Assembly (NCBI GenBank): GCA_964400865.1 | Contig: CAYNWG010000003.1 | Coordinates: forward strand, 1 to 54,201 | Source of the DNA: DAOQVB01 sp964400865 | GTDB lineage: Bacteria; Patescibacteriota; Microgenomatia; UBA1400; PJMF01 | DNA: 54,201 nt | Reading direction: 5' to 3' | In this document: piece after piece, positions 36,034 to 43,210 of the stretch | How the letters are laid out: every line of letters begins with the position of its first letter | Numbering within the stretch: the first letter of the stretch is position 1 | Position numbers and translations under genes: made by a program | Notes under the pieces: model-generated | What the model saw: only the letters and a program-made list of their open reading frames with translations | What the model was told of the DNA's origin: nothing | The model's database searches: none

Positions 36034-36486
36034 TCAAGATCTGAGAGATTGATCAATCACAAACAACTGATTTTTCCTAAGTAGGGGTAAATTTTCCAAT
36101 GAAAAGAAGCCAAATTCGGATACTTCGTGTGTCGGCCGAAACTCACCACCAATCAGCACTCCTTTGTAACAAATATCCAAACGCGCGGTTTCACGATCCG
36201 TCAAAGTTTTTAATATTTCATCCACGCTTACAACCAAGCCAGATTCCTCTTTTATTTCTCTTTCTAATCCTTCACTAGGATGCTCGCCAGATTTTAAATA
36301 CCCACCTGGTAAACTCCACGCATGTGATCTGTAAGTATGCTTAAACAGCAAGATTTCATCTTTGTCATTATAAATTATTCCAGTTAGGCCAACCAAAAAT
36401 TGATCCTGAAAAAACCGCATAAAACTTAGTTGAATATGTTTGGGGAAACCTACTGATTTCCAAATTTTAGCAAGTATGGATTTCAC
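36034..36486 (-). CDS. Nudix hydrolase
   Basis: The 150-residue protein carries a canonical Nudix box, GGYLKSGEHPSEGLEREIKE followed by ESGL, preceded by SHAWSLPGG. Nudix enzymes cleave nucleoside diphosphates linked to another group; the substrate cannot be read. The start overlaps the stop of the LapA-like gene (ATGA), so the pair is translationally coupled. Confidence 0.93.
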   Translation of the reverse strand: MKSILAKIWKSVGFPKHIQLSFMRFFQDQFLVGLTGIIYNDKDEILLFKHTYRSHAWSLPGGYLKSGEHPSEGLEREIKEESGLVVSVDEILKTLTDRETARLDICYKGVLIGGEFRPTHEVSEFGFFSLENLPLLRKNQLFVIDQSLRS

Positions 36487-36857
36487 ATTGCCTTAGTATC
36501 GATTAATTTATCGCCAGAGATATCTTCAAACTTTTTGTTCTCCAATTCCAGCTGATGTATTCTCTTGGTTAATTCAAGCACCTGATCTTTATTTTTTTCA
36601 ATTTCTTTGTTTTTTCCCCTCAATCTGTAAGAGTTTCCAATCGCATGAAATAAATATGCCAAATATCCCAAGATCAAACCGACTAATACTGAGGTAACGA
36701 TGACATAGAAAAGCGGAATATCGGTGATGGTATACATGCCTAAATTCACAGACACCAGCATAAAATTAAATTTTGAGAGATAGACTAATACAGATCCAAC
36801 CACCAACAGCAAAATAATCGCTAACATAAATCCCCCAAATATTCCTGTAAACCTCAT
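36483..36857 (-). CDS. LapA-like (DUF1049) small membrane protein
   Basis: The 124-residue protein has two membrane helices (FMLAIILLLVVGSVLVYL and FYVIVTSVLVGLILGYLAYL) and a C-terminal coiled coil (about 82-115, KNKEIEKNKDQVLELTKRIH). This is the LapA/YciS layout. Known members help assemble envelope polysaccharide machinery. A TATACT box lies only 2 nt before the ATG, closer than the usual leaderless spacing. Confidence 0.7.
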   Translation of the reverse strand: MRFTGIFGGFMLAIILLLVVGSVLVYLSKFNFMLVSVNLGMYTITDIPLFYVIVTSVLVGLILGYLAYLFHAIGNSYRLRGKNKEIEKNKDQVLELTKRIHQLELENKKFEDISGDKLIDTKAM

Positions 36858-36895
36858 CTAGTATACACTGAAAGTTGGTAATCCTTGCCACCAAG

Positions 36896-37588
36896 TCAGT
36901 AAATGTGACGCAGTATCGTATCCATAACGGCGGTGCGAGCAACAGCCGGGTCTAAGCTTCGGAAAAAATGATTGCTGTTGGATAAACCAAATTGTTGCCA
37001 TATTTTTTGACCGTTTTCTGAGAGATAGTAGCTTTCTATTGTAATAATAGCGCGATTAAGCAGGATCCCAACTCCAATTGCGTTAAGAAGGGAGCCAATA
37101 CCCACCGCATAATTATCTGGTTCACCAATAAGTAATGGACGCCTTCTTTCGAGGGTCATCGCCGAATTTACAAACCAATTAACACTTTCTCCATTGATAC
37201 GCCATCCTAAATTATCTAGTGGAATATATTGTGAATGATGGCATTTTAAATCAGTAAAAACATATTGCTCGCCGGTTTGTTTTTTGCAAAAAGCCAAATC
37301 GCAATGAGCAATCAAACCAAATTCATCAACCGGAAACACAGTGCCATTGCTTTGCACATATGCAACTATAGTTGTCAATTCCTCAACAGCGTCAGTAATT
37401 ATTTCGTACTTTTTTCCCTTTGGGGGGATAAGTGTATTTACCCACACAAATAGTTTCTCTCCGCTTAGCGAGCGCGTGGCGATTTCAATTGGCACTGGAC
37501 TAGTTGTAACTAATTGTAAAAAGTCAGCAACACGTTTAATTTGCTCAGTTCTATCTTGAATTTTTGTGATGCCCTCGATGTAATTCAT
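36896..37588 (-). CDS. Hypothetical soluble protein
   Basis: The 230-residue protein has no signal or membrane helix. It contains conserved-looking segments (FPVDEFGLIAHCDLAFCKKQ, VFTDLKCHHSQYIPLDNLGW) with clustered Cys and His that could bind metal, and a helical C-terminus. No family recognised. GATAGT ends 6 nt before the ATG, consistent with a leaderless start. Confidence 0.75.
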   Translation of the reverse strand: MNYIEGITKIQDRTEQIKRVADFLQLVTTSPVPIEIATRSLSGEKLFVWVNTLIPPKGKKYEIITDAVEELTTIVAYVQSNGTVFPVDEFGLIAHCDLAFCKKQTGEQYVFTDLKCHHSQYIPLDNLGWRINGESVNWFVNSAMTLERRRPLLIGEPDNYAVGIGSLLNAIGVGILLNRAIITIESYYLSENGQKIWQQFGLSNSNHFFRSLDPAVARTAVMDTILRHIY

Positions 37589-37643
37589 GATCTAACTATC
37601 CCCAGTCAGCTTAACACAGTCTTTATTTCTGCATTAAATTGAA

Positions 37644-38222
37644 TCATTCTTGCTTAAACGGCAAGTGTTTTCTTATCACGAGTAGCACCATAATCAAGTT
37701 AATTAAAATAATATACAACGGGTATAAATATTGATCGAAAACTAATTTTTCGGTTGCCAGTAGATTGCAGATGCCCGCACAAACATCAAGAAAATAAAAC
37801 GTCCACACTTCAGTCTTTGGAAAATGATACGTTTTAATTAAGGTGGGCACAATGCCAATAAAATCAGCTCCGATGGCAAAATACAAAGCAATAAGCGGGT
37901 CTTGAGTTAATTTCCAGGCAGCAATTCCCGCTAAGGCAGTGAGTAAACAAAAAATATCAAGCTTGGACCACCCCCCCATTCCGTACTTAATGCTCAAACC
38001 GAAGATAATCACCGATTGAAAAGTAGAAATCCCCGATAACCAAACCGCCACCTGATTATCTTGAGCGAGTAGTGAAAGAGTCGTGAGTGTAGAAATTACT
38101 AAAAATACTAATCTAGTGGTCCGGTGCGGTTTAGCCTGACCTCTCAAAATTGCAATAAAATACACAAACGATGAAAGGGATGCTAACAAAACGCTAGCAG
38201 TTATCAGAATGTTTTGCATCAC
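37644..38222 (-). CDS. Polytopic membrane protein, PQ-loop-like repeats
   Basis: The 192-residue protein has about six or seven hydrophobic segments. Two similar parts, FVYFIAILRGQAKPHRTTRL and ADFIGIVPTLIKTYHFPKTE, resemble PQ-loop/SWEET repeats (helix, P-T/Q loop, basic end). PQ-loop proteins transport sugars or amino acids, but this match is by eye only. Confidence 0.65.
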   Translation of the reverse strand: MMQNILITASVLLASLSSFVYFIAILRGQAKPHRTTRLVFLVISTLTTLSLLAQDNQVAVWLSGISTFQSVIIFGLSIKYGMGGWSKLDIFCLLTALAGIAAWKLTQDPLIALYFAIGADFIGIVPTLIKTYHFPKTEVWTFYFLDVCAGICNLLATEKLVFDQYLYPLYIILINLIMVLLVIRKHLPFKQE

Positions 38223-38246
38223 CTGCCGATTTTGTTGTTAGTAGGA

Positions 38247-38396
38247 TTAGAAAGAATTAATAATTGGGTAATACATATAACCCAAATAAGCACCGACAAA
38301 TGGCAGAGCAATGAAAAGCGCAGCTGCCAATAATTTGGACAAAGTGGTCACTTTGGTAAGAGGGTTTGGGGTTTTTGCAACCGATTTTTTGGACAT
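38247..38396 (-). CDS. Small single-helix membrane protein, 49 aa
   Basis: A 49-residue frame starts at ATG 38396: a basic N-terminus (MSKKSVAKTPNPLTKVTTLS) followed by one membrane helix (LLAAALFIALPFVGAYLGYM) and a short tail. The upstream TGCTACATT (38411-38403) is an extended -10 ending 6 nt before the ATG, the same leaderless spacing as many larger genes here, which makes this very short frame credible. A longer overlapping frame on the same strand (38257-38454) looks spurious. Confidence 0.65.
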   Translation of the reverse strand: MSKKSVAKTPNPLTKVTTLSKLLAAALFIALPFVGAYLGYMYYPIINSF

Positions 38397-38402
38397 ACAA
38401 TA

Positions 38403-38411
38403 AATGTAGCA
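38403..38411 (-). promoter_or_regulatory. Extended -10, predicted leaderless
   Basis: TGC-TACATT on the minus strand ends 6 nt before the ATG of the 49-aa membrane protein. Confidence 0.5.
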
Positions 38412-38473
38412 CATTAGCTTCAACAATAAAACGACTACCTGCCCTATTGTGCAACTAAATACATAGTGTGAAT

Positions 38474-38989
38474 TTAATTAGAACTATCTTTTGGCAAGCT
38501 TTCGCAAGCTTCACCATCATTATCGCCATCCAAGCGATTAACGTCGTGTTCTGTGCCACCTACTTTCTCAAAAAACCGCTGAGATTCAGGCTGCGTAATA
38601 AAGTCATCACAATTATAATCATCGGCTTTTTTACCTTTTGTGCCATCTGTAGTAATTTCACCAAACTTGTCAAACAATACGTTGCCCTCAACATCACGTG
38701 ATATCTTTGAATCCTCAAATGACTTGGACTCCCAAAGTTTTTGCAAATCCCAATCATTTTGAGAAACCTCTAGTCCTAATGCTGTAAGTAAGGTAACAAA
38801 AATAATAGCGAGAAAGATGCGAGCTTTGGTCCAAAAAATAAACATAATAGCGACGATCACCAATAACACCGCAATTAAGCCTAAACGAAATTTATGATTA
38901 CCCCGAAGCTTGGAAAGCTTTGAGGGTCCCTTTGCAACAGTTTTTTCTGATTTGGCTGTTTTATCTGATTCAGTGGTTTTTTCGTTCAT
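38474..38989 (-). CDS. Membrane protein with C-terminal Excalibur calcium-binding domain
   Basis: From ATG 38989 the product is 171 residues; an upstream ATG at 39046 overlaps the promoter region and is rejected. A charged N-terminus, two helices (FRLGLIAVLLVIVAIMFIFW and IFLAIIFVTLLTALGL) and a linker lead to an Excalibur domain (YNCDDFITQPESQRFF ... DVNRLDGDNDGEACESLP) with the DxDxDGxACE calcium loop and paired cysteines. Such domains sit outside the cell, often on nucleases or wall proteins. TACAAT (39003-38998) ends 8 nt before the ATG. Divergent from the next gene. Confidence 0.85.
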   Translation of the reverse strand: MNEKTTESDKTAKSEKTVAKGPSKLSKLRGNHKFRLGLIAVLLVIVAIMFIFWTKARIFLAIIFVTLLTALGLEVSQNDWDLQKLWESKSFEDSKISRDVEGNVLFDKFGEITTDGTKGKKADDYNCDDFITQPESQRFFEKVGGTEHDVNRLDGDNDGEACESLPKDSSN

Positions 38990-39030
38990 ATGCTTTGATT
39001 GTACTCCCTTTGATGGTTCTCTGCAGTATT

Positions 39031-39039
39031 TGCTATACT
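39031..39039 (+). promoter_or_regulatory. Extended -10, predicted leaderless
   Basis: TGC-TATACT ends 6 nt before the ATG at 39046. It lies in a 56-bp divergent promoter region shared with the Excalibur gene. Confidence 0.65.
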
Positions 39040-39045
39040 TGATCA

Positions 39046-39726
39046 ATGCCCCTTTTTACGCAACCAAAGCAAATGCTGATGATTTTAATTTGTCTCGCGA
39101 TGGTTGGTCTAACAATTTCGACAACCATGCTTTGGCTGAAAGTAGATCGTGCAGAACAACTGCTAATAAAAAGTACTCAAGAAGTAGCCACGCCTGTAGA
39201 TTCTGAAGATTTTCCAGATTCGCCGTCTTTTATTTCGGCTGCTGATCAAGATCAGCTAGAAGCTTCTGTTTCTGCGCTCGCAGCTAGATTAGAACAAACT
39301 GAACTAAATTTAAAAACTGTAATAAACCAAATCACCACGTCTACAAGCGTACAGCAAAATAATGTCGCACCTTCCTTCACCAAAGAAACGCTCTATCTTG
39401 GTTCAGCAAGCACCACCAGTCGCGATTGGAACGAAACTGGTTTGGAGATCGGCGTCAATTCTGCTCACTACCCCACTGGCGTTACTGTCAAACTAGAGGC
39501 TTCAGTATCGATTATTGGTGGTGAAGCCTGGGTTCGCTTAAAAAATAAAACAACCGGCGCTGTCATTTCGCTGTCAGAAATTTCTCATAATACTAGCGCG
39601 GCTACTTGGAAACTGTCGCCGAGTTTTGCCTTGCATTCAGGCGGATACACCTATGTCCTAGAGGCACGTTCAACCAGCGGAGAGACCGCTGATATTTCTG
39701 GAGCTCGGCTGATTATAGAAAAATAG
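39046..39726 (+). CDS. Membrane-anchored coiled-coil protein with beta C-domain
   Basis: The 226-residue protein has an N-terminal helix (MLMILICLAMVGLTISTTML), a coiled-coil stretch (about 65-100, DQLEASVSALAARLEQTELN) and a C-terminal beta domain (KETLYLGSASTTSRDWNETG ... AWVRLKNKTTGAVISLSEIS) ending at the stop. The layout suits an outside stalk with a terminal ligand-binding or multimer-forming domain. No named family. Confidence 0.75.
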   Translation: MPLFTQPKQMLMILICLAMVGLTISTTMLWLKVDRAEQLLIKSTQEVATPVDSEDFPDSPSFISAADQDQLEASVSALAARLEQTELNLKTVINQITTSTSVQQNNVAPSFTKETLYLGSASTTSRDWNETGLEIGVNSAHYPTGVTVKLEASVSIIGGEAWVRLKNKTTGAVISLSEISHNTSAATWKLSPSFALHSGGYTYVLEARSTSGETADISGARLIIEK

Positions 39727-39773
39727 TTAGTTTGAATGAGTGATAAATTTTGAGTTGAACCCTTTTTCTATAC

Positions 39774-39782
39774 TGATATACT
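39774..39782 (+). promoter_or_regulatory. Extended -10, predicted leaderless
   Basis: TGA-TATACT ends 6 nt before the ATG at 39789. Confidence 0.6.
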
Positions 39783-39788
39783 ATCAAA

Positions 39789-40421
39789 ATGAATCGTAAT
39801 GAATCATGGACTCGATCCATCAAGGATGCTAGCCCATTTAGATTTGTTTATCCAGAGTTTTTGACCCATCTTCAGTCGCTTGAATTACAACCGAAACATA
39901 TTTCTGGTTCTGTATTGGTTATTGGTCAATCTGCTGCTTGCCCCGAAAAAACGTTACTAGCTACACCAGAATCAAGTTTTCAGGTTTTAAGACGCGAGGT
40001 AACCTCAGTTTTTTTCTGTGATTCCGACCTTTTTACCGCACCACATATTCATTTTGATAATCCAGTAATCAATACCATTGATTTTGATGTCCTACCCCAA
40101 CCAAGACAAGGGGAAATCTATTTTGAAATGAGTTCAAGTTATGACTTTTTACAGCGGGCACCAACGAATTTTTTTGATTCAGCCCTGATGATTCGAGTAG
40201 AAGACACTGGTACACAAATAGCAGATTATGATCTGATAAAACAATTAGCGCCACATCTCAAACCTGGTGGATTTTTCATTTGTAGCGGGGGCAGATTCCC
40301 AACGCATCTTAAATCAGAATTTTTCTCACCCCTATCGCCAGTTCGAGTGGTTCAGTTACCAAATTACAGCGGTGGTTATCCGTTTATTAACAACATGGGA
40401 GCAATCTTACAAAAGATGTAA
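39789..40421 (+). CDS. Hypothetical protein, possibly methyltransferase-like
   Basis: The 210-residue soluble protein contains VLVIGQSAACPEKT near residue 40, FFDSALMIRVEDTG and LIKQLAPHLKPGGFFICSGG; the last looks like the motif after the third strand of SAM-dependent methyltransferases. The glycine-rich SAM loop is not clear, so activity is doubtful. Confidence 0.6.
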   Translation: MNRNESWTRSIKDASPFRFVYPEFLTHLQSLELQPKHISGSVLVIGQSAACPEKTLLATPESSFQVLRREVTSVFFCDSDLFTAPHIHFDNPVINTIDFDVLPQPRQGEIYFEMSSSYDFLQRAPTNFFDSALMIRVEDTGTQIADYDLIKQLAPHLKPGGFFICSGGRFPTHLKSEFFSPLSPVRVVQLPNYSGGYPFINNMGAILQKM

Positions 40422-40425
40422 CTCT

Positions 40426-40668
40426 CTAAAACAGTAACTGAGAAATAATTATATTCTTCAGTTTATCCCAAATGTCCCCAGTGCGTTCGATTGTGTGAAC
40501 GCTCAGTGGCCAACCAACGAGTTCCTCAACATCTGCCGCTGTCTTCAAGCAGTCAGCATGTTTTGATAGCACTATAGCTACTCCAGGATTTCCCTTCGCA
40601 TACGCATGAATGGCCTCTGTAACTTCCCAACTAAACGGTACTGGCGCATTTGCTTCAATGATACTCAA
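40426..40668 (-). CDS. Hypothetical 80-aa protein, TTG start
   Basis: The frame starts with TTG at 40668, which overlaps the TGA of a 22-codon upstream leader ORF (TTGA), suggesting translational coupling. The product (SIIEANAPVPFSWEVTEAIH ... VEELVGWPLSVHTIERTGDI) is soluble and acidic, without known motifs. It converges with the gene ending at 40421. Confidence 0.55.
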   Translation of the reverse strand: MSIIEANAPVPFSWEVTEAIHAYAKGNPGVAIVLSKHADCLKTAADVEELVGWPLSVHTIERTGDIWDKLKNIIISQLLF

Positions 40669-40733
40669 AATATGGAGCTTTTTGTCTGTATTGGAACTTG
40701 CGGTTCGAGTGGAAGAATTGTGAGTTGCTCCAT
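40665..40733 (-). CDS. 22-aa leader ORF on a duplicated promoter/start
   Basis: ATG 40733 opens a 22-codon frame (MEQLTILPLEPQVPIQTKSS, then IF and stop). Its promoter and first codons match those of the 194-aa gene at 43049. It may be a true leader peptide or the remnant of a copied gene start, followed by coupled translation of the 80-aa gene. Confidence 0.45.
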   Translation of the reverse strand: MEQLTILPLEPQVPIQTKSSIF

Positions 40734-40739
40734 GTTTCT

Positions 40740-40768
40740 AATATAGGTAGATGAAAAGACAAAGTCAA
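40740..40768 (-). promoter_or_regulatory. Promoter (copy 1 of a duplicated promoter)
   Basis: On the minus strand TTGACT (40768-40763) and TATATT (40745-40740) are separated by 17 bp, and the -10 ends 6 nt before the ATG at 40733. About 42 bp including the start codon match 43046-43087. Confidence 0.7.
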
Positions 40769-40821
40769 ATTATGCGTCCTATTCCGTGTATAATCCATCA
40801 CTCGGGTTATGAGAATTTTAT

Positions 40822-42444
40822 ATGTTACTTGAAACAACTAATCTAGCCAAATCGATAGGAGCTACATATCTTTTCCAAGATCTAGCTTTTACAATTGTGG
40901 CGGGAGAAAAAATTGCCCTCATTGGTAGAAACGGTTATGGAAAAACAACTTTGCTCAAAATCCTCAGTGGTGAAGATCATGATTTTGAAGGCACAGTTAA
41001 AACCCGCAAAGGTACTCGGATATTACTTACCAAACAAGAACATATCCAAGAAACAGAACAATCTGCGTTGGAGTATATTTTAAAAAGTGTTCCCCACTAT
41101 TTTGAGTATCAAAAATTCCTCGAAGAATATGAAAGTGGTCAGAATACAAATTTAAACCGATATTTGGAAATATTAGAATACTGTACCGAACATAAGTACT
41201 TCAATTTACAAGAAGCTGTTATCAGCAGCCTGGAGGACTTTGGCATATCTACGGCAATGATTCACCAACCATTACAGCATTTATCTGGCGGTCAAAAACG
41301 ATATGTTGAAATGACTCGGATGATGTTTTCTCAGGCTGATATCCTCCTGATTGATGAACCAACAAATCACATGGACTACAAAGGCAAAGAGCGCTTTATC
41401 ACTTGGATGCGGAGTATTCCGCAAGCAATCGTCGTCATTACCCACGACAGAGACGTGCTCAAAAATGTCACCAAAATCATTGAGTTAAAAGATCGAAAAA
41501 TGCACTTTTTTAAGGGTAATTACCATAACTATATTAAACAAAACGCCACACAAACACTTACTTCGGTGAAACTCTATGAAGATCAACTCAGCCGTCTGAA
41601 GGAAGCAAAGAAGAAAGTTGAGTGGGGACTACAAATGCGCGCCAAGAGCAAAGAGTGGAAGATTCGCTACGATCATTGGCTGAGAGACTATGAAAAAATT
41701 AAAGCAGCCACAATCAAACCAGCGTTTTGGATTGATCAGAATTCAATCGAAAGTTTGGATAAAAAAGTAGTTGATTCGTATGATAAGTTTAAAGAAAAAA
41801 ACATTAAGATTTCTGGTACTGGTGATGTAAAAAGAGGTGGAGAGCTAGTTTCTGTCCGAAAATTGGCAGTAGGGTATGATGATTGCCTCTTCTCTGAAAT
41901 CAATTTTAGCCTTAAAGAAAGTGGACGTGTACTGATTAAAGGTAGAAATGGCGCCGGAAAAAGTACTTTGGTAAAGACATTGATTGCGTTATCAGAAAAG
42001 CTACCACCAACCGCTAATCTATTGGACGGCGAAATTAAATTTGGCAATGATCTGAGAATCGGCGAATATCAACAAGAAATTGATGGAAAATATCTTTCAC
42101 TACCACTAGCCGAAGCAATTCGCGTCATTCATGAGGAAAAACAGGTGGCGATTGATGAAAGAAAAGTCTATAGTTTGCTCGCCCAATATTTATTTGACAC
42201 CAAATTAGATGCACACCAAAAAATTATCAATCTATCGGGTGGTCAAAAAGCTCGATTTCAATTAATCAAAATGTTTATCGGTGAACCAAATTTATTAATT
42301 CTTGATGAACCAACCAACCATTTGGATTTACCCTCAATTGAAGAACTTGAAACAATGCTCGAAAAGTTTCCTGGGGCAATTCTCTATATTTCTCATGACA
42401 CCTATTTCATCAATCGCCTCGGTGGAGACACGATTGAACTATAG
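40822..42444 (+). CDS. ABC-F family ATPase (ribosome-associated)
   Basis: The 540-residue protein has two ABC domains and no membrane segment. Domain 1: Walker A GRNGYGKTT (about 35), signature LSGGQKRYVEM (about 155), Walker B ILLIDEPTNHMD (about 174). Domain 2: GRNGAGKST (about 374), LSGGQKARFQL (about 471), LLILDEPTNHLD (about 491). The linker is basic and helical (KEAKKKVEWGLQMRAKSKEW), as in ABC-F proteins that enter the ribosomal E site in translation or antibiotic protection. Subfamily not resolved. TATAAT at 40789-40794 is a possible -10 with a 27-nt gap. Confidence 0.95.
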   Translation: MLLETTNLAKSIGATYLFQDLAFTIVAGEKIALIGRNGYGKTTLLKILSGEDHDFEGTVKTRKGTRILLTKQEHIQETEQSALEYILKSVPHYFEYQKFLEEYESGQNTNLNRYLEILEYCTEHKYFNLQEAVISSLEDFGISTAMIHQPLQHLSGGQKRYVEMTRMMFSQADILLIDEPTNHMDYKGKERFITWMRSIPQAIVVITHDRDVLKNVTKIIELKDRKMHFFKGNYHNYIKQNATQTLTSVKLYEDQLSRLKEAKKKVEWGLQMRAKSKEWKIRYDHWLRDYEKIKAATIKPAFWIDQNSIESLDKKVVDSYDKFKEKNIKISGTGDVKRGGELVSVRKLAVGYDDCLFSEINFSLKESGRVLIKGRNGAGKSTLVKTLIALSEKLPPTANLLDGEIKFGNDLRIGEYQQEIDGKYLSLPLAEAIRVIHEEKQVAIDERKVYSLLAQYLFDTKLDAHQKIINLSGGQKARFQLIKMFIGEPNLLILDEPTNHLDLPSIEELETMLEKFPGAILYISHDTYFINRLGGDTIEL

Positions 42445-42464
42445 TTTTGCCATGAAACCAAAAT

Positions 42465-43049
42465 TTATTTGATGCAAGCTCCATCCAAACAGCCGTTGGG
42501 ACAATTGGTAATCATACTGCCTTGGACATAATTGCCACTGCCAGCTGGACTTTCATAACACCACATTTCATTGACTTGAAGTTTGGAGCCAGTACATTCG
42601 TCGCTAACTGTGGTGGCTACTCCATTTTCATCAGTATAGGTAACAGTACCTTTAATTTTAATATCGTCTGGTTTTTCGTTGACATCTGAATCAACACATG
42701 CCGATTTCACACAAATGCCATTTTTCCAAAGTCCTTTGCAAGTTTTTTTCTCAACTTCCTCTTTTTCAGCCGTCGCTGCTGAGGCGATTCGTTCTAAATC
42801 TCCTAGCTTAGTCTCCAAAACCGCGTTTTCGGCTTTCATTTCTAGTAAAATCCGAGCACTTTCAATATTTTCATTTTTAAGCTGATCCAACATTTTTTGA
42901 TGAGTACTTTGTTGCAAAAAAAACACGCCTCCGCCCACCACGATTGCGGTTAATAAAACCAAAACATACACGAGTAGGTATTTTGGTGATTTATTTATTG
43001 GTTGAGTTTGGGGACTGTTTTGAAAAAGTTGGTTTGCTTGTTGTTCCAT
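42465..43049 (-). CDS. Membrane-anchored coiled-coil protein with Cys-rich C-domain
   Basis: From ATG 43049 the product is 194 residues. One helix (YLLVYVLVLLTAIVVGGGVF) and a coiled coil (about 60-105) lead to a Cys-rich tail (CKGLWKNGICVKSACVDSD ... KGTVTYTDENGVATTVSDEC ... NEMWCYE ... CPNGCLDGACI). This 'KGTVTY..D.C..E..C...C..GC..GAC' pattern recurs in CPR and archaeal secreted proteins. The start is fixed by a promoter with -10 TATATT 6 nt upstream. Confidence 0.8.
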   Translation of the reverse strand: MEQQANQLFQNSPQTQPINKSPKYLLVYVLVLLTAIVVGGGVFFLQQSTHQKMLDQLKNENIESARILLEMKAENAVLETKLGDLERIASAATAEKEEVEKKTCKGLWKNGICVKSACVDSDVNEKPDDIKIKGTVTYTDENGVATTVSDECTGSKLQVNEMWCYESPAGSGNYVQGSMITNCPNGCLDGACIK

Positions 43050-43055
43050 GTTTCT

Positions 43056-43084
43056 AATATAGGTAGACGGCAAGACAATGTCAA
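43056..43084 (-). promoter_or_regulatory. Promoter (copy 2 of the duplicated promoter), leaderless
   Basis: On the minus strand TTGACA (43084-43079) and TATATT (43061-43056) are separated by 17 bp; the -10 ends 6 nt before ATG 43049. It begins about 20 nt after the 3' end of hammerhead copy 1. Confidence 0.75.
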
Positions 43085-43104
43085 ATAATACTATGGATTT
43101 GGGA

Positions 43105-43155
43105 AACCTTTCGTCCTTTTGGACTCATCAGTACGGACACACATCCGTAGAGGCT
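43105..43155 (-). ncRNA. Type III hammerhead ribozyme, copy 1
   Basis: Read on the minus strand, a CUC cleavage triplet (cut between 43150 and 43149) is followed by stem I (UACGGA/UCCGUA, 6 bp, loop UGUGUG), the invariant CUGAUGA core, stem II (GUCC/GGAC, loop AAAA) and the invariant GAAA (43112-43109). Stem III is open-ended (AGCCU/AGGUU, 5 bp with one G-U pair), making it type III. Every conserved core nucleotide is present. It lies between the SPFH lipoprotein stop and the promoter of the 194-aa gene, so a role in 3'-end processing of the SPFH mRNA is possible. Confidence 0.92.
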
Positions 43156-43188
43156 AAAGCTGCGGAACGGAGGTTCCGCAGCTTTAGC
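43153..43188. terminator. Perfect 16-bp hairpin overlapping hammerhead stem III
   Basis: GCTAAAGCTGCGGAAC, loop GGAG and GTTCCGCAGCTTTAGC form a perfect inverted repeat 22 bp after the SPFH stop. It has no T-tract on either side. On the minus strand its last three bases are also the 5' strand of ribozyme stem III, so the two structures exclude each other in part. It may be a terminator-like block or a folding switch. Confidence 0.6.
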
Positions 43189-43210
43189 ACTTGTATCAAA
43201 AAAGTTGTTG

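Noticed and set aside
38257..38454. 65-aa minus-strand ORF
   Set aside because: It overlaps the better-supported 49-aa membrane protein in another frame and has no start signal.
40655..40837. 60-aa minus-strand ORF upstream of the ABC-F gene
   Set aside because: It runs through the duplicated promoter element and has no start signal; the promoter explains the sequence better.
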